From: Streptococcus parauberis NCFD 2020
GTDB lineage: Bacteria; Bacillota; Bacilli; Lactobacillales; Streptococcaceae
Reading direction: 5' to 3'
Assembly (NCBI RefSeq): GCF_000187935.1
Contig: NZ_AEUT02000001.1
Coordinates: forward strand, 992,001-1,056,000
Length of the DNA stretch: 64,000 bases
A program made the translations under genes and the position numbers. Position 1 is the stretch's first letter; the number at the start of each line of letters is the position of its first letter. Shown here piece after piece: positions 27,465-36,184 of this stretch. Under the pieces are notes generated by a model. It ran no database searches, was not told where the DNA came from, and saw only the letters and a list, made by a program, of their open reading frames with translations.

Positions 27465-28041
27465 GTTTTTTCTCCCATTCTGTCTTCAATACTCCATAGC
27501 GTAAATCATCACAACGTTTGTCTTGAGCATCTTTTCTATCTCGGACTTTAGCTTCAAGTGTGAACCCTAGTTTGTCAGCGACAGCCTGACTTTGCTTGTT
27601 ATAGCTGTAGCAGGCCAATTCAATTTTATGTAAATGTAATTTTGTAAAACCATATTCTAAAAGAGCTTCTGCCGCTTCTGGTACAATTCCCTGACCCCAA
27701 TAGTCTGGGTGCAAGAGGTAACCCACCTCAAAGACATCATTTTCATGGCGGTGATTAAAATCGATAGAACCAATGACTTTATCTTGACCCTTGAGCGTGA
27801 TGCCATATCCTGAGGGGAGTTTTTCTTTTTTTAGATTTTCTGGGTAAATCGTGTCCAAATAGTAGATTTCGTCTTCAATACTTTCGACGGGTGGAAAACC
27901 AGCGGGATAAGAGACCTCTGCCAACTTTGCAAAAGCAAAGATATCTTCTGCATCTGACAAGCGACGACCCCGAAGAATTAACCTCTCCGTCTCTATTACT
28001 GGTAGTTGATTGTTTTCAATTTCTCCTAGTGTTTTGATCAT
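27451..28041 (-). CDS. GNAT N-acetyltransferase (RimJ/RimL type)
   Basis: 196 residues. ETERLILRGRRLSDAEDIF at the start is the RimJ/RimL-type opening. FEVGYLLHPDYWGQGIVPEA (about 120-140) is the acetyl-CoA motif A, and YNKQSQAVADKLGFTLEAKV is the C-terminal part. It would acetylate a protein N-terminus or small amine; the substrate is unknown. It starts 9 bp after the acetyltransferase gene upstream and overlaps DUF1349 by 14 bp. Confidence 0.88.
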   Translation of the reverse strand: MIKTLGEIENNQLPVIETERLILRGRRLSDAEDIFAFAKLAEVSYPAGFPPVESIEDEIYYLDTIYPENLKKEKLPSGYGITLKGQDKVIGSIDFNHRHENDVFEVGYLLHPDYWGQGIVPEAAEALLEYGFTKLHLHKIELACYSYNKQSQAVADKLGFTLEAKVRDRKDAQDKRCDDLRYGVLKTEWEKKHENI

Positions 28042-28050
28042 CGGCCACCT

Positions 28051-28584
28051 CTAACTTTCTGGGTCCACTTTTTTGAGGACTTTTGCAGGAACACCACCAA
28101 CCACCGTATAGGCTGGCACGTCTTTGGTAACAACTGCTCCCGCTGCTATGACTGCCCAATCACCGACCGTCACTCCAGGCAAGATAGTGACGTTGGAGCC
28201 AATCCATACCTTCTGACCAATATCAATTGGTGAATAAGAATTTTTACGGTCGTGACTTGGTTCCAGAGCATGGTTGACTGTTGCGAGGACTACATTGTGA
28301 CCAATCAAAGTTCCACGGCCGATAGAGATACCGCCTTGGTCCTGAAAGTGACAACCAGAATTAACAAAAACATCTTCATCAAAAATGATATTTTTGCCAA
28401 AATCAGTGTAAAACGGTGGGAAAATACGTAAACTATCCGGAACCGTTTCCCCTGTTAATTGTGACATCAAATCTCTGAGTTCATGTGGCTGATGATAAGA
28501 ACTGTTCATTGCCATTGTCAAAGCAATAGCCTCTTCAAATAATTTTCCATCTTTAAAGCTAGTATACTTAGGTTTAATGCTCAT
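28051..28584 (-). CDS. Maltose/galactoside O-acetyltransferase-like hexapeptide protein
   Basis: 177 residues from ATG 28584 (GAGGAG 8 bp upstream; an earlier ATG would overlap this site). An N-terminal Mac-type helix region is followed by hexapeptide repeats of a left-handed beta-helix: [20 protein letters not shown], catalytic His in [10 protein letters not shown], then [20 protein letters not shown] and [20 protein letters not shown]. Acetyl-CoA-dependent sugar O-acetylation is the family activity. It is the first gene after the T-box. Confidence 0.88.
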   Translation of the reverse strand: MSIKPKYTSFKDGKLFEEAIALTMAMNSSYHQPHELRDLMSQLTGETVPDSLRIFPPFYTDFGKNIIFDEDVFVNSGCHFQDQGGISIGRGTLIGHNVVLATVNHALEPSHDRKNSYSPIDIGQKVWIGSNVTILPGVTVGDWAVIAAGAVVTKDVPAYTVVGGVPAKVLKKVDPES

Positions 28585-28604
28585 TACGACTCTCCTCATT
28601 TATA

Positions 28605-28791
28605 GAAAAATCCCTGCCTAGCTAAGCTAGACAGGGACGAATGTTTTTATCCGCGGTACCACCCATATTCAACTGACTGGCAGTTGCAACTTTATTTTCA
28701 ATTGTAGACCTCAGCAACATCTTTTAATCGTTGTACGGATTTCTCAACACCACCGCTCTCTGGAACAACTACCTTTAAAAGACCTCTGATT
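28605..28791 (-). promoter_or_regulatory. T-box riboswitch, valine specifier (GTC)
   Basis: The minus strand carries the T-box core GGGTGGTACCGCGG (28651-28664), which pairs the uncharged tRNA acceptor end, followed by a terminator stem TCCCTGTCTAGC/GCTAGGCAGGGA with TTTTT (28605-28637). Upstream, Stem I contains AGAGAGCGGTGG and a candidate specifier GTC at 28707-28709. Uncharged tRNA-Val would allow read-through into the acetyltransferase genes, DUF1349 and valS. Confidence 0.85.
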
Positions 28792-28797
28792 GCTATT

Positions 28798-28826
28798 ATT
28801 CTAACAAATTTAGGGGGGATAAGCAA
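28798..28826 (-). promoter_or_regulatory. Promoter of the T-box operon
   Basis: TTGCTT (28821-28826) and TAGAAT (28798-28803) on the minus strand, 17 bp apart, immediately upstream of the leader. Confidence 0.6.
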
Positions 28827-28837
28827 TTACCTATTGC

Positions 28838-29386
28838 TTATTTTTTTAATTTTGCACCATTTTCAACAAGTTTATCAACTGTTGCTGGTCCAATACCGTT
28901 AATAGCAATTAAATCATCTTTAGACCATTTTTTGAAATCAGCGGCTGTTGTAATACCTTCATGATAAAGCATTTCAACTAAGTCTGAACGGATATCTGCA
29001 ACTTCTTTCAATTCTGAAAACTCATTTAAGCTACCTTTACCGTCAACACCAACTGTTTCAGACAATTTTTCAACTGTCGCTGGTCCGACACCTTTAATAT
29101 CAAGTAATTCTTCTTCTTTGAAGTTTTTAATTTCTTCTGGAGAAGTAATCCCTTGGTCATATAATGATTTCACTTTGTCAGCTGAAAGACCTTCTAACTC
29201 TGGATTTTTTGCAAATTCTTCAAAGCTTGGTTTTTCAACAATTTCAACTGTTTCAGCATCTGTTGGGATAGCTGTGATATCAGTTCCTTTATCAAGTGTA
29301 ACTACTTTAGGATGATCTTGCCCTGTAATTCCTTGGCGTTTAAGTTCTTGTCTTAATTCTTTTTTTCGATTTTTTTGATTAGCCAT
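28838..29386 (-). CDS. Helix-hairpin-helix protein with two HhH motifs
   Basis: 182 residues, very lysine/glutamate rich. The first 20 residues are basic (MANQKNRKKELRQELKR). Two related repeats each contain an HhH DNA-binding motif: LLDIKGVGPATVEKLSETV (about 93-111) and LIAINGIGPATVDKLVENG (about 160-178), each preceded by a ITSPEEIKNFK-type helix. No catalytic domain. Likely binds DNA non-specifically; the biological role is unknown. It follows the DUF1912 gene by 21 bp in the same direction. Confidence 0.82.
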   Translation of the reverse strand: MANQKNRKKELRQELKRQGITGQDHPKVVTLDKGTDITAIPTDAETVEIVEKPSFEEFAKNPELEGLSADKVKSLYDQGITSPEEIKNFKEEELLDIKGVGPATVEKLSETVGVDGKGSLNEFSELKEVADIRSDLVEMLYHEGITTAADFKKWSKDDLIAINGIGPATVDKLVENGAKLKK

Positions 29387-29407
29387 TTATGTATCTCTCT
29401 TTCCCAT

Positions 29408-29662
29408 TTAATAATTTTTTGAAGCAAATAAATCATCTGGTACATCGTGGAAATCTTTACCGTGTCGATAATTTTCAAATTTCCCTTGTAAAAATTGATA
29501 AGCATCCAATTTACTTTCGTAGCGGATGAAGGCATCCTTAGCACGCTCATCGCCATCTTCTTGAGCTATTTGTCGACTGGTTGTCATTGCAAGTTGGTTA
29601 ACTTGAATCTGAGTTTGCACCCATTCTTCAAAGTCTCTTAAAAACTTTTCTTCGTAAGTCAT
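29408..29662 (-). CDS. DUF1912 family protein
   Basis: 84 residues, acidic and helical: MTYEEKFLRDFEEWVQTQIQ, then MTTSRQIAQEDGDERAKDAF and KLDAYQFLQGKFENYRHGKD. This is the typical streptococcal DUF1912 sequence; its function is not known. The start has a GAAGGAAGG-type ribosome site. Probably cotranscribed with the downstream HhH gene. Confidence 0.8.
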   Translation of the reverse strand: MTYEEKFLRDFEEWVQTQIQVNQLAMTTSRQIAQEDGDERAKDAFIRYESKLDAYQFLQGKFENYRHGKDFHDVPDDLFASKNY

Positions 29663-29759
29663 GAAACCTTCCTTCCTTCTAATCTATGTAAAAATTATAG
29701 CATAAGTGTTCATTTACCGCCATTTTCAGCCTTTAATATTGTAAAAAAGTCTAGATTTT

Positions 29760-29804
29760 CATAGGAAGCTATGTTATAATGTACAAGTTGCATAGGATGC
29801 TATG
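29760..29804. promoter_or_regulatory. Twin MarR-type operators around the promoter
   Basis: Two 14-bp palindromic boxes, CATAGGAAGCTATG (29760-29773) and CATAGGATGCTATG (29791-29804), flank the -10 box TATAAT (29775-29780) just upstream of the marR-type gene. Binding of the regulator to both would block the promoter, so autorepression is very likely. Confidence 0.75.
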
Positions 29805-29821
29805 GAAAAGGGAGATAAAAA

Positions 29822-30280
29822 ATGGAACATGAACACATCGGAGTCTTAATCAAAATGGCTAGTTTAGAATTTGATCGCCAATCAAATAATTTACTGATTT
29901 CTGAAAATCTGACCGCGAGTCAATTTAAGATTTTAAAATACTTAACTTTGCACCCTCAAGCTAGTGTCCGTCAAATTGACTTAGAGTTATTTTTTGGTAT
30001 GACTAATCCAACTGTCACAGGAATTATTCAAAATCTTGAAAAGAAAGAACTAATTACCAGACAAAATCATCCAGTTGACAGACGTTCTAAAGTCATCCTC
30101 CTAACAGAGAAAGCTATGACTATGCATGACAAAATCCTGGAAACCAGTAATCTGATTGAAGCTGGTTTTACCAATAAACTGAACCCTGAGGAGATTGCTT
30201 TACTTCGACCACTCCTCATTAAATTACTCAAAACACAACATGAAAAAGTAAACAAAGGAGGACTTAATGCAAGTCAATAA
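29822..30280 (+). CDS. MarR-family transcriptional regulator
   Basis: 152 residues. The winged helix lies at about 35-100: LTASQFKILKYLTLHPQASV, then MTNPTVTGIIQNLEKKELIT and the wing QNHPVDRRSKVILLTEKAM with the conserved Asp-Arg pair. N- and C-terminal helices form the dimer. GGGAGA precedes the ATG. It overlaps the MATE efflux gene by 14 bp, so it most likely represses its own promoter and efflux until a drug-like ligand binds. Confidence 0.92.
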   Translation: MEHEHIGVLIKMASLEFDRQSNNLLISENLTASQFKILKYLTLHPQASVRQIDLELFFGMTNPTVTGIIQNLEKKELITRQNHPVDRRSKVILLTEKAMTMHDKILETSNLIEAGFTNKLNPEEIALLRPLLIKLLKTQHEKVNKGGLNASQ

Positions 30281-31637
30281 ATTTCAAACTGAATCAATCC
30301 CAAAATTACTATTTGCCATGGCAATGCCAGCCATCACGGCTAACTTAGTTAATTCCCTCTATAATATTGTCGACCAAATCTACATTGGACACGGTATTGG
30401 TTATCTAGGAAATGCTGCCACCAGTGTTGCCTTTCCACTAACTATCATCTGTTTAGCTTTTGGACTTACCTTTGGGCTAGGTGGTGCTTCTAACTTTAAC
30501 TTAGCACTTGGCCGTGGTCAAATCGATAAAGCCAGTAAAATCGTTGGTAATGCCATTACTTTATCTCTAAGTTTTGGCTTTGTCATTGGAATCTTGGTTA
30601 TTGTCTTTCTTAAACCATTGCTTGTATTATTTGGAGCAACTGAAGCGACAATGCAGCTGGCTCAAGATTTTACAGCCATGACTGCTTTTGGGATTCCTTT
30701 CTTACTCTTCACCATGAGTGTTAACCCCTTAGTCCGTGCCGATGGTAGTCCAACTTACTCGATGATGGCAATTATTTACGGGGCAATTCTCAATGTAATA
30801 TTAGTTCCTATCTTTCTCTTTTATTTAGATTGGGGAATCATGGGGGCTGGACTTGCTACCTTAATTAGTCAAATGGTTTCAGCCATTTACATGGGACTTT
30901 ACTTTAGAAAATTCAAGTCTGTTAAGTTAACGAAAAATGATTTCAAAGTTCGTAAAGAAATTTTCACAACTATCATTTCAGTTGGTTTCTCTTCCTTTAT
31001 CTTTCAATCATCGATGTTGGTAATTCAGATTGTGACCAACAATATGCTCCGCAAATTTGGAGCTGAATCAGTCTATGGCAGTGATATTGCCATTGCCGTT
31101 GCTGGAATCGTGATGAAAATCAATTCAATCTTTGTTGCAATTATTATTGGACTTGTACAAGGAGCTCAACCGATAATTGGCTACAACTACGGGGCTAAAA
31201 ATCTTGAACGGGTTAAAGAAACAACCAAACTACTTATTAAAATTGCTTTTGTTATCTCAATTATTTGCTTCATTGGTTTTGAAGTATTTACCCGACCATT
31301 CCTTGAAGTATTTGGTGACGGTACCGACCTTTATTACCAATTTGGAATGAAGTATGTCCGTGTTTTCCTATTCTTTGTCTTCCTAAATGGTGTGCAAGTT
31401 TCTGCAACAACCTTCTTCCAAGCCATTGGAAAAGCTAGAATTGGTGCTTTCTTGTCACTGATGAAACAAGTTATTTTCCTCTTGCCACTACTGTTTATCC
31501 TTCCACACTTTTTGGGCGTGGATGGTGTTATGTATGCCGGACCAATTTCTGACTTAATTGCCTTTATCGGAAGTCTTTACTTCCTAAGACGCGAATTCAA
31601 ACGAATGCCACATGACTTTAGAGCAGATGGCATGTAA
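30267..31637 (+). CDS. MATE-family multidrug/Na+ efflux transporter
   Basis: 456 residues with 12 predicted membrane helices in two related halves. Typical MATE segments: NSLYNIVDQIYIGHGIGYLG near the start, ADGSPTYSMMAIIYGAILNV in the middle, and QGAQPIIGYNYGAKNLERVK after the loop. It exports cationic drugs in exchange for Na+ or H+ in the cell membrane. AAAGGAGG lies inside the end of marR. A terminator (31636-31667) follows the stop codon. Confidence 0.93.
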   Translation: MQVNKFQTESIPKLLFAMAMPAITANLVNSLYNIVDQIYIGHGIGYLGNAATSVAFPLTIICLAFGLTFGLGGASNFNLALGRGQIDKASKIVGNAITLSLSFGFVIGILVIVFLKPLLVLFGATEATMQLAQDFTAMTAFGIPFLLFTMSVNPLVRADGSPTYSMMAIIYGAILNVILVPIFLFYLDWGIMGAGLATLISQMVSAIYMGLYFRKFKSVKLTKNDFKVRKEIFTTIISVGFSSFIFQSSMLVIQIVTNNMLRKFGAESVYGSDIAIAVAGIVMKINSIFVAIIIGLVQGAQPIIGYNYGAKNLERVKETTKLLIKIAFVISIICFIGFEVFTRPFLEVFGDGTDLYYQFGMKYVRVFLFFVFLNGVQVSATTFFQAIGKARIGAFLSLMKQVIFLLPLLFILPHFLGVDGVMYAGPISDLIAFIGSLYFLRREFKRMPHDFRADGM

Positions 31638-31667
31638 AAAAGCTAAAGAAAATTCTTTAGCTTTTTT
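31636..31667 (+). terminator. Terminator of the marR-MATE operon
   Basis: AAAAAAGCTAAAG pairs with CTTTAGCTTTTTT around AAAATT. It ends beside the convergent metallo-hydrolase stop codon. Confidence 0.85.
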
Positions 31668-32483
31668 CTATTTTTTAGTTAATCTTAATTTCCCACCGAC
31701 AGCTAGATCATGGACACGTTCTGGATTGACGACATCCTCTCTGAGCTTATCTGGATTGCCATTGAAAACTGCCCAGTCAAAGGCATCAATTGAACCCCAA
31801 TGGATACAAACCAAATCGGCTTTTGGATAAGTCTTAGCTTCCAACAAGGCGTTGTCATAACCAATGTGCCATTCATTATCTGAGAAATCAAAGAAGATCA
31901 AATCAGGATTGTCCATTTCCAAATGCTCAGGCAAGAGACGTGAATCACTTGGTAACCAAATTGTGCCATCCAGGGTCTCAATCCAGTAACCAACGTACTC
32001 TTCTTCTTTCCACTCACGGAAATTATATTTTTCTTTCTCACTTTGCCAATTGTGCTTGGTTGGCGTCGGTTTAATTTTAATCCCATTGACCTCAAAAACT
32101 TCACCAACGGCATGTTCTTGCGTATCAAACCCTTTTTCTTTCATGACGTCTGCGACATAAGCTGGCGCGTGAAAGCTCTTAGTTTGGCCTTTGATATTTT
32201 CCAAAGTATCAAAGGCCAAATGGTCATTATCGATATGCGAAATGAGCAAAGCATCGACCCGAGGGATATCCCGAGAAGCAATCGGCATATCTATTAGAAG
32301 AGGCATATCAAAGCTATCTAAAATCGGATCAATCAAAATAATCGTACCACGACTATTAATCAATAAAGATGAGTTTCCTAACCAATAAACTTCTGTCCCA
32401 GAAATGGTATCAAAAGCAGATGTATCAAGTTTGACAGTTTTTTCTGGCATTGCTTGACCAGTTTTACTAAATGTAATTGACAT
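31668..32483 (-). CDS. MBL-fold metallo-hydrolase (UlaG-like branch)
   Basis: 271 residues with the metallo-beta-lactamase layout: VYWLGNSSLLINSRGTIILI, IDPILD, the metal motif SHIDNDHL (about 80), an HNW and later SDSRLLP and a final CIHWG. The usual HxHxDH reads H-I-D-N-D-H here, an Asp in the second His position, as seen in some UlaG-like members. Substrate unknown; cytoplasmic. It lies 20 bp downstream of the MFS gene and may share its transcript. Confidence 0.82.
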   Translation of the reverse strand: MSITFSKTGQAMPEKTVKLDTSAFDTISGTEVYWLGNSSLLINSRGTIILIDPILDSFDMPLLIDMPIASRDIPRVDALLISHIDNDHLAFDTLENIKGQTKSFHAPAYVADVMKEKGFDTQEHAVGEVFEVNGIKIKPTPTKHNWQSEKEKYNFREWKEEEYVGYWIETLDGTIWLPSDSRLLPEHLEMDNPDLIFFDFSDNEWHIGYDNALLEAKTYPKADLVCIHWGSIDAFDWAVFNGNPDKLREDVVNPERVHDLAVGGKLRLTKK

Positions 32484-32503
32484 AAGAGTCCTCCAAAATC
32501 AGG

Positions 32504-33694
32504 TTATGCTTTTTTGCTAGCATAGACTAATGATACCATAGCTAAAGCTAATAATATCAAGAATAAAATAAGTGCAGGATAATAAGAATTGGCAAAGTCG
32601 TAAATAAAACCAATTGCTGAGAAAGCTAATGCTGCGCCTGTGTTTGTCGCAAAGTTTATTATTGGATAAGCTTTCCCATAATTATCTAAGCCAAATAATT
32701 GGCGTGTAATTAATGGTATTGAAACAGCTAAGACACCAAAGATAGCTCCAAAGAGAAGAGCTGCTGGCATTAACATAACTGGTTTAGATGAAATTAAGAA
32801 AATAAGAACTGCAATCAAGTTGGCTGAAACAAGAACCAGACAAGCCTTAATTGGACCAAGTAAATCACTTAAGAAACCTACAATCAGTTTAAAGACGATA
32901 TTACCAATCATGGCCATCGATAAGAAGGCTGCTCCTGTTGTCACATCAAGTTTGATACTTTCTGCAAAACCTGGGAAATGCTGAACCATACTTGAAATGA
33001 ATGCAAGTGACACTGCAAAAATAATCATCGCAATATAAGCTGAGTTAACTTTGAAATGACTAGTAACCGGCCCTGCATCGGAAATGACTTCTTTGTGACC
33101 GTAAGGACTTCTTCCTTCTTTGAGCGGATTGTCCTGGAAGGGTAAGACTAAAGCTGGTACACAGAATAAGAATAATGCCAGAGCTTGTATCCAGTAAGCA
33201 AAGTGCCAACCATTAGCCACAATAATTTTTGCAAAAATAGGAGACATCATAGCGCCGGTGATCCCGCTAAAGCTGAGGGCGATACTTGTTGCTAGACCAT
33301 TTTTTTCACTAAACCAATAATTAATGATTAACGTTAGGGTCATGATTGAGAACATCCCTGTCGAGATTCCGCGCAGGGCTCCTAACAAGTAGAATTGCCA
33401 AAGCTGGCTTGAGTTACCCATGAGTCCAGTTGATAAGGTGGCCAGGATAACGGATGCTGTTAGGACTAATTTAAATGGGAAACGGTCAAAGAGGCGAACA
33501 ACGAAGAGACCGGCAATGGCATTAACCAATGAAAAAATGGTCATGTTAAAGGCAAAAGCCCCTCGAAAAATGCCCAGGTCCTCAGATACCACACTATAGA
33601 ACACACCAGATGTGTTAATCGAGATGCCAATTGATGCGGCCGCTAATCCACAAAGGGCAATTAAGACCAACCACGATTTATGTATTTTTGTCAT
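32504..33694 (-). CDS. MFS transporter
   Basis: 396 residues from ATG 33694 (GGAGG 5 bp upstream; an upstream in-frame TTG overlaps that site). Twelve membrane helices; the family A-motif is seen as VVRLFDRFPFKLVL between helices 2 and 3, and again as VGFLSDLLGPIKACL in the second half. The overall pattern is that of oxalate/formate- or monocarboxylate-type MFS carriers. Substrate not predictable. First gene of a probable two-gene unit with the metallo-hydrolase. Confidence 0.85.
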   Translation of the reverse strand: MTKIHKSWLVLIALCGLAAASIGISINTSGVFYSVVSEDLGIFRGAFAFNMTIFSLVNAIAGLFVVRLFDRFPFKLVLTASVILATLSTGLMGNSSQLWQFYLLGALRGISTGMFSIMTLTLIINYWFSEKNGLATSIALSFSGITGAMMSPIFAKIIVANGWHFAYWIQALALFLFCVPALVLPFQDNPLKEGRSPYGHKEVISDAGPVTSHFKVNSAYIAMIIFAVSLAFISSMVQHFPGFAESIKLDVTTGAAFLSMAMIGNIVFKLIVGFLSDLLGPIKACLVLVSANLIAVLIFLISSKPVMLMPAALLFGAIFGVLAVSIPLITRQLFGLDNYGKAYPIINFATNTGAALAFSAIGFIYDFANSYYPALILFLILLALAMVSLVYASKKA

Positions 33695-33868
33695 TATGTC
33701 CTCCAAATTGATGTGATAGACAAGAAGCTTAGACTACTTGTCACTTAATCTATTTTAACTTTATCATATGATAGCGTTTTCAACAATTAAAGTATTCTGA
33801 AAAAGTAATACCATTTCACAATTCCCTTTTAATAGCTAATTTTATGAAATCGGATTGCAAAAAATGAC

Positions 33869-33897
33869 TTGCGTACCAAAACAACATATAGTATTAT
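33869..33897 (+). promoter_or_regulatory. Promoter of the tRNA gene
   Basis: TTGCGT (33869-33874) and TATTAT (33892-33897), spacing 17 bp, start point about 10 bp before the tRNA. Confidence 0.55.
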
Positions 33898-33906
33898 AGA
33901 AAGGTA

Positions 33907-33977
33907 GCCGCTATAGTTAAATGGTATAATAAAGCAATGGTAATGCTTCGTTCCGAGTTCGATTCTCGGTGGTGGCA
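33907..33977 (+). tRNA. tRNA-Thr (anticodon GGT)
   Basis: 71 nt fold as a tRNA: acceptor GCCGCTA with TGGTGGC, D-stem GTTA/TAAT, anticodon stem AAGCA/TGCTT with loop ATGGTAA (anticodon GGT, reading ACC), T-arm CCGAG-TTCGATT-CTCGG and discriminator A. The last 16 bases are the integration site of the island to the right and are restored intact at the junction. Confidence 0.85.
33962..33977. repeat. attL core of the genomic island
   Basis: ATTCTCGGTGGTGGCA, the 3' end of the tRNA gene, repeated exactly at 55219-55234. The integrase gene starts its 3' end about 90 bp away, the usual layout of a tRNA-integrated element. Confidence 0.85.
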
Positions 33978-34036
33978 GATATTTTATAAGTACAAACTCT
34001 TATTCTATAAGGGTTTGTTTTTGTTTTCTTCCAAAC

Positions 34037-34056
34037 TTGGTCTACTTTTGGTCTAC
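34037..34056. promoter_or_regulatory. Integrase arm-type repeats, left end
   Basis: Two copies of TTGGTCTAC 11 bp apart, between attL and the integrase gene. The same pair with the same spacing is at 55098-55117 near attR. Confidence 0.65.
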
Positions 34057-34069
34057 ATCATTTCTTTGT

Positions 34070-35194
34070 TTAAGTATCTAATACATCAACAACTAATTTT
34101 TGTTGACTCATCTCAACTTCTGCCATTAAATGACCATACGTCCTAATAAGTTCTTGAATATCTTTATGACCCATTAATTTTGATACTAACCAAATATCCA
34201 CTCCTCTTGCTAAAAGATAACTTCCATAAGTATGTCTTGCTCCTGTAGATGTCATTTTCGTATCAATTTTTAAAGATTTTAAAATTGAAGTTAAATATTT
34301 GTTTATAGCGTTATTAGAAATCATCCCAAATCTATAATCATAAAATATCAAATTATCACTATTTTCAATGCCTAAAGCATTGAGCTTCTCTGATTGTTCT
34401 TTCTTTAAATTCAACAATACTTTCTTTAAATTTTTACTTATTGGAACTCGTCTAATTGAAGTCTTTGTTTTTGGATTAGTAAATTTCTTTTTTACTGATG
34501 AATAACGTCTATAAGTATAAATATTATCATTTTCAAAATCAATATCATCCCAGATAATAGCCATTGTTTCACCAAAGCGAAAACCTGTTTGTAACATAGT
34601 GAAAATAAAAAAAGGGATTATAGACTCATTATAATCCATGATCGACTGTAAATAATCAGATAATCTATTATAATCCTCAATACTCTTAATATATTTATCT
34701 TCTGGTGCTTTTTTATATAATTCACCAAAAATAACCACACCTTCCGTAAAATCTTTAATAAGAAATCCGTCTCGTTTTACAAATTGTAGAACTTTTTTTA
34801 TATCTGAATTAATACAAGTCATCAAATTTTTAGTAACCTTTTCAGCATAGTCTCTAATAAAACGTTGATATTCAGTATGAGATATATGAATTGCGGGTTT
34901 ATTTGATAGATGTGATTTTATTATTTTCCCTCTAGATTGATATTTTAATTTGGTTAATTCATCCCGATTACTTGGTTCAATAACTAAATCATACCATTCT
35001 TGCCATAATTCAAATAAAGTTTGTTTAGAAGCAAATACACTACCTAATTGTTTCCTCCTTTCAATTGCTTCTGCTTCATAAATTGCTTCTTTTTTAGTTC
35101 TAAAACCTGCACCTGAAGCAATAACATTTCTATTTTTATCATAAACTCGATAATCCCAAGTTTTCTTTTTTCCTCGCTGTCTATATGTAGCCAT
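34070..35194 (-). CDS. int: Tyrosine integrase of the island
   Basis: 374 residues. The N-terminal arm-binding domain begins MATYRQRGKKKTWDYRVYDK; the core-binding helical domain is at about 60-165. The catalytic domain shows Arg in QTGFRFGETMAIIWDD, Lys in the beta-hairpin, the ARHTYGSYLLARGVDIW box, GHKD, and the nucleophile Tyr in IRTYGHLM. All catalytic residues seem present. It would recombine the tRNA-Thr end (attB) with attP. It lies downstream of the DUF771-like gene, as in phages and ICEs. Confidence 0.92.
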   Translation of the reverse strand: MATYRQRGKKKTWDYRVYDKNRNVIASGAGFRTKKEAIYEAEAIERRKQLGSVFASKQTLFELWQEWYDLVIEPSNRDELTKLKYQSRGKIIKSHLSNKPAIHISHTEYQRFIRDYAEKVTKNLMTCINSDIKKVLQFVKRDGFLIKDFTEGVVIFGELYKKAPEDKYIKSIEDYNRLSDYLQSIMDYNESIIPFFIFTMLQTGFRFGETMAIIWDDIDFENDNIYTYRRYSSVKKKFTNPKTKTSIRRVPISKNLKKVLLNLKKEQSEKLNALGIENSDNLIFYDYRFGMISNNAINKYLTSILKSLKIDTKMTSTGARHTYGSYLLARGVDIWLVSKLMGHKDIQELIRTYGHLMAEVEMSQQKLVVDVLDT

Positions 35195-35236
35195 TTTTTC
35201 TCCTTTTCTTTCATATTAAGGAGTTTATCCTCAATA

Positions 35237-35572
35237 TTATAACATTTTTTCTCTAAGTAAAATTGTGGTAAAATTTTCTTCAAAATATTTTCTAGTACGT
35301 GTTGCTAAAAATTTATAAGGACAACCTTTATTTTTAGGATACACTACAAATCCTTTAGAATTTTTAGCAACATCTATCTCTGATTTTAAATCAGGATTTA
35401 ACAAAATATCATTAATCAATTTTGTTTTACTTATATCAAGTAACTTCGTTACATCCTCAATTCCCCACCATTTTCCTTGCTCATTATCACTCAATAACTC
35501 TAAATATTCTTCTTTAGAAATTACAACCACATCATCAGGAATTGGGACACTAACATTAAATACCTGTTGCAT
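35237..35572 (-). CDS. DUF771-like excisionase-type protein
   Basis: 111 residues. ISKEEYLELLSDNEQGKWWG followed by IEDVTKLLDISKTKLINDIL is the helix-turn-helix arrangement of DUF771 proteins found beside integrases of lactococcal and streptococcal phages and ICEs. It probably directs excision or controls the integrase. It lies 42 bp upstream of the integrase gene in the same direction. Confidence 0.75.
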   Translation of the reverse strand: MQQVFNVSVPIPDDVVVISKEEYLELLSDNEQGKWWGIEDVTKLLDISKTKLINDILLNPDLKSEIDVAKNSKGFVVYPKNKGCPYKFLATRTRKYFEENFTTILLREKML

Positions 35573-35589
35573 ATTTTCACCACCTATTC

Positions 35590-36021
35590 TTAATAACTAC
35601 TATCATTCATACCAGCAATCCCAAAAGCAAGTAATAGCCCTATGAATATTATTGTCAATGTAATTTTCATAACTGGAATCATAATAAAATGAATTAATAA
35701 ATAAATTAATACCAACATAATAACCACAATAATCCCACCTATAACAAGATTTTCAGTTTTTAAATCATCAGATAACATAAATACTCCTGAACCAACCAAT
35801 ATATATAAACCAATTAATAAAAAGAAAATTGCTCCTAAAAAGTAAAACAACATCTGATTATTGTTATACAAATACATATCCAAATAATTTGCACCAGTAT
35901 TTTGTAAATCATTTAACACTTGATTGAATGAATTTAACTTAAGTAAATAAACAACTATCCCCAACAAGTAAATTAAAAAACTAATTACTGTAACTTTAAC
36001 ATCTTTAAACACTCTAAACAT
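35590..36021 (-). CDS. Four-span membrane protein, unknown
   Basis: 143 residues with four hydrophobic segments (about 12-30, 53-75, 89-107, 113-133) joined by short loops. No family recognised. GGAGAAA precedes the ATG. It is cotranscribed with the DUF771-like and integrase genes and may be an accessory gene of the element. Confidence 0.6.
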   Translation of the reverse strand: MFRVFKDVKVTVISFLIYLLGIVVYLLKLNSFNQVLNDLQNTGANYLDMYLYNNNQMLFYFLGAIFFLLIGLYILVGSGVFMLSDDLKTENLVIGGIIVVIMLVLIYLLIHFIMIPVMKITLTIIFIGLLLAFGIAGMNDSSY

Positions 36022-36151
36022 ATTTTCTCCTCTAATTTTGCGAACATTATTCTAACAAGGTCATCATGTTTTATGTTTAAAAACCGAACAATGTTTAACC
36101 TGCAGAATAGATCTTTCTATTAATATACAAACAATACTCTTTATTCATTAA

Positions 36152-36184
36152 ACAAACAAAAAAGCCGTGAATTCAATCACAGCT
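36152..36184 (-). terminator. Terminator of the truncated gene
   Basis: On the minus strand AAGCTGTGA pairs with TTCACGGCTT, followed by TTTTT. It overlaps the stop codon of the truncated membrane gene. Confidence 0.7.

Noticed and set aside
34070..35283. 79-codon ORF overlapping the start of the integrase (35044-35283)
   Set aside because: It lies in another frame of the integrase gene, which has a clear domain match; shadow frame.
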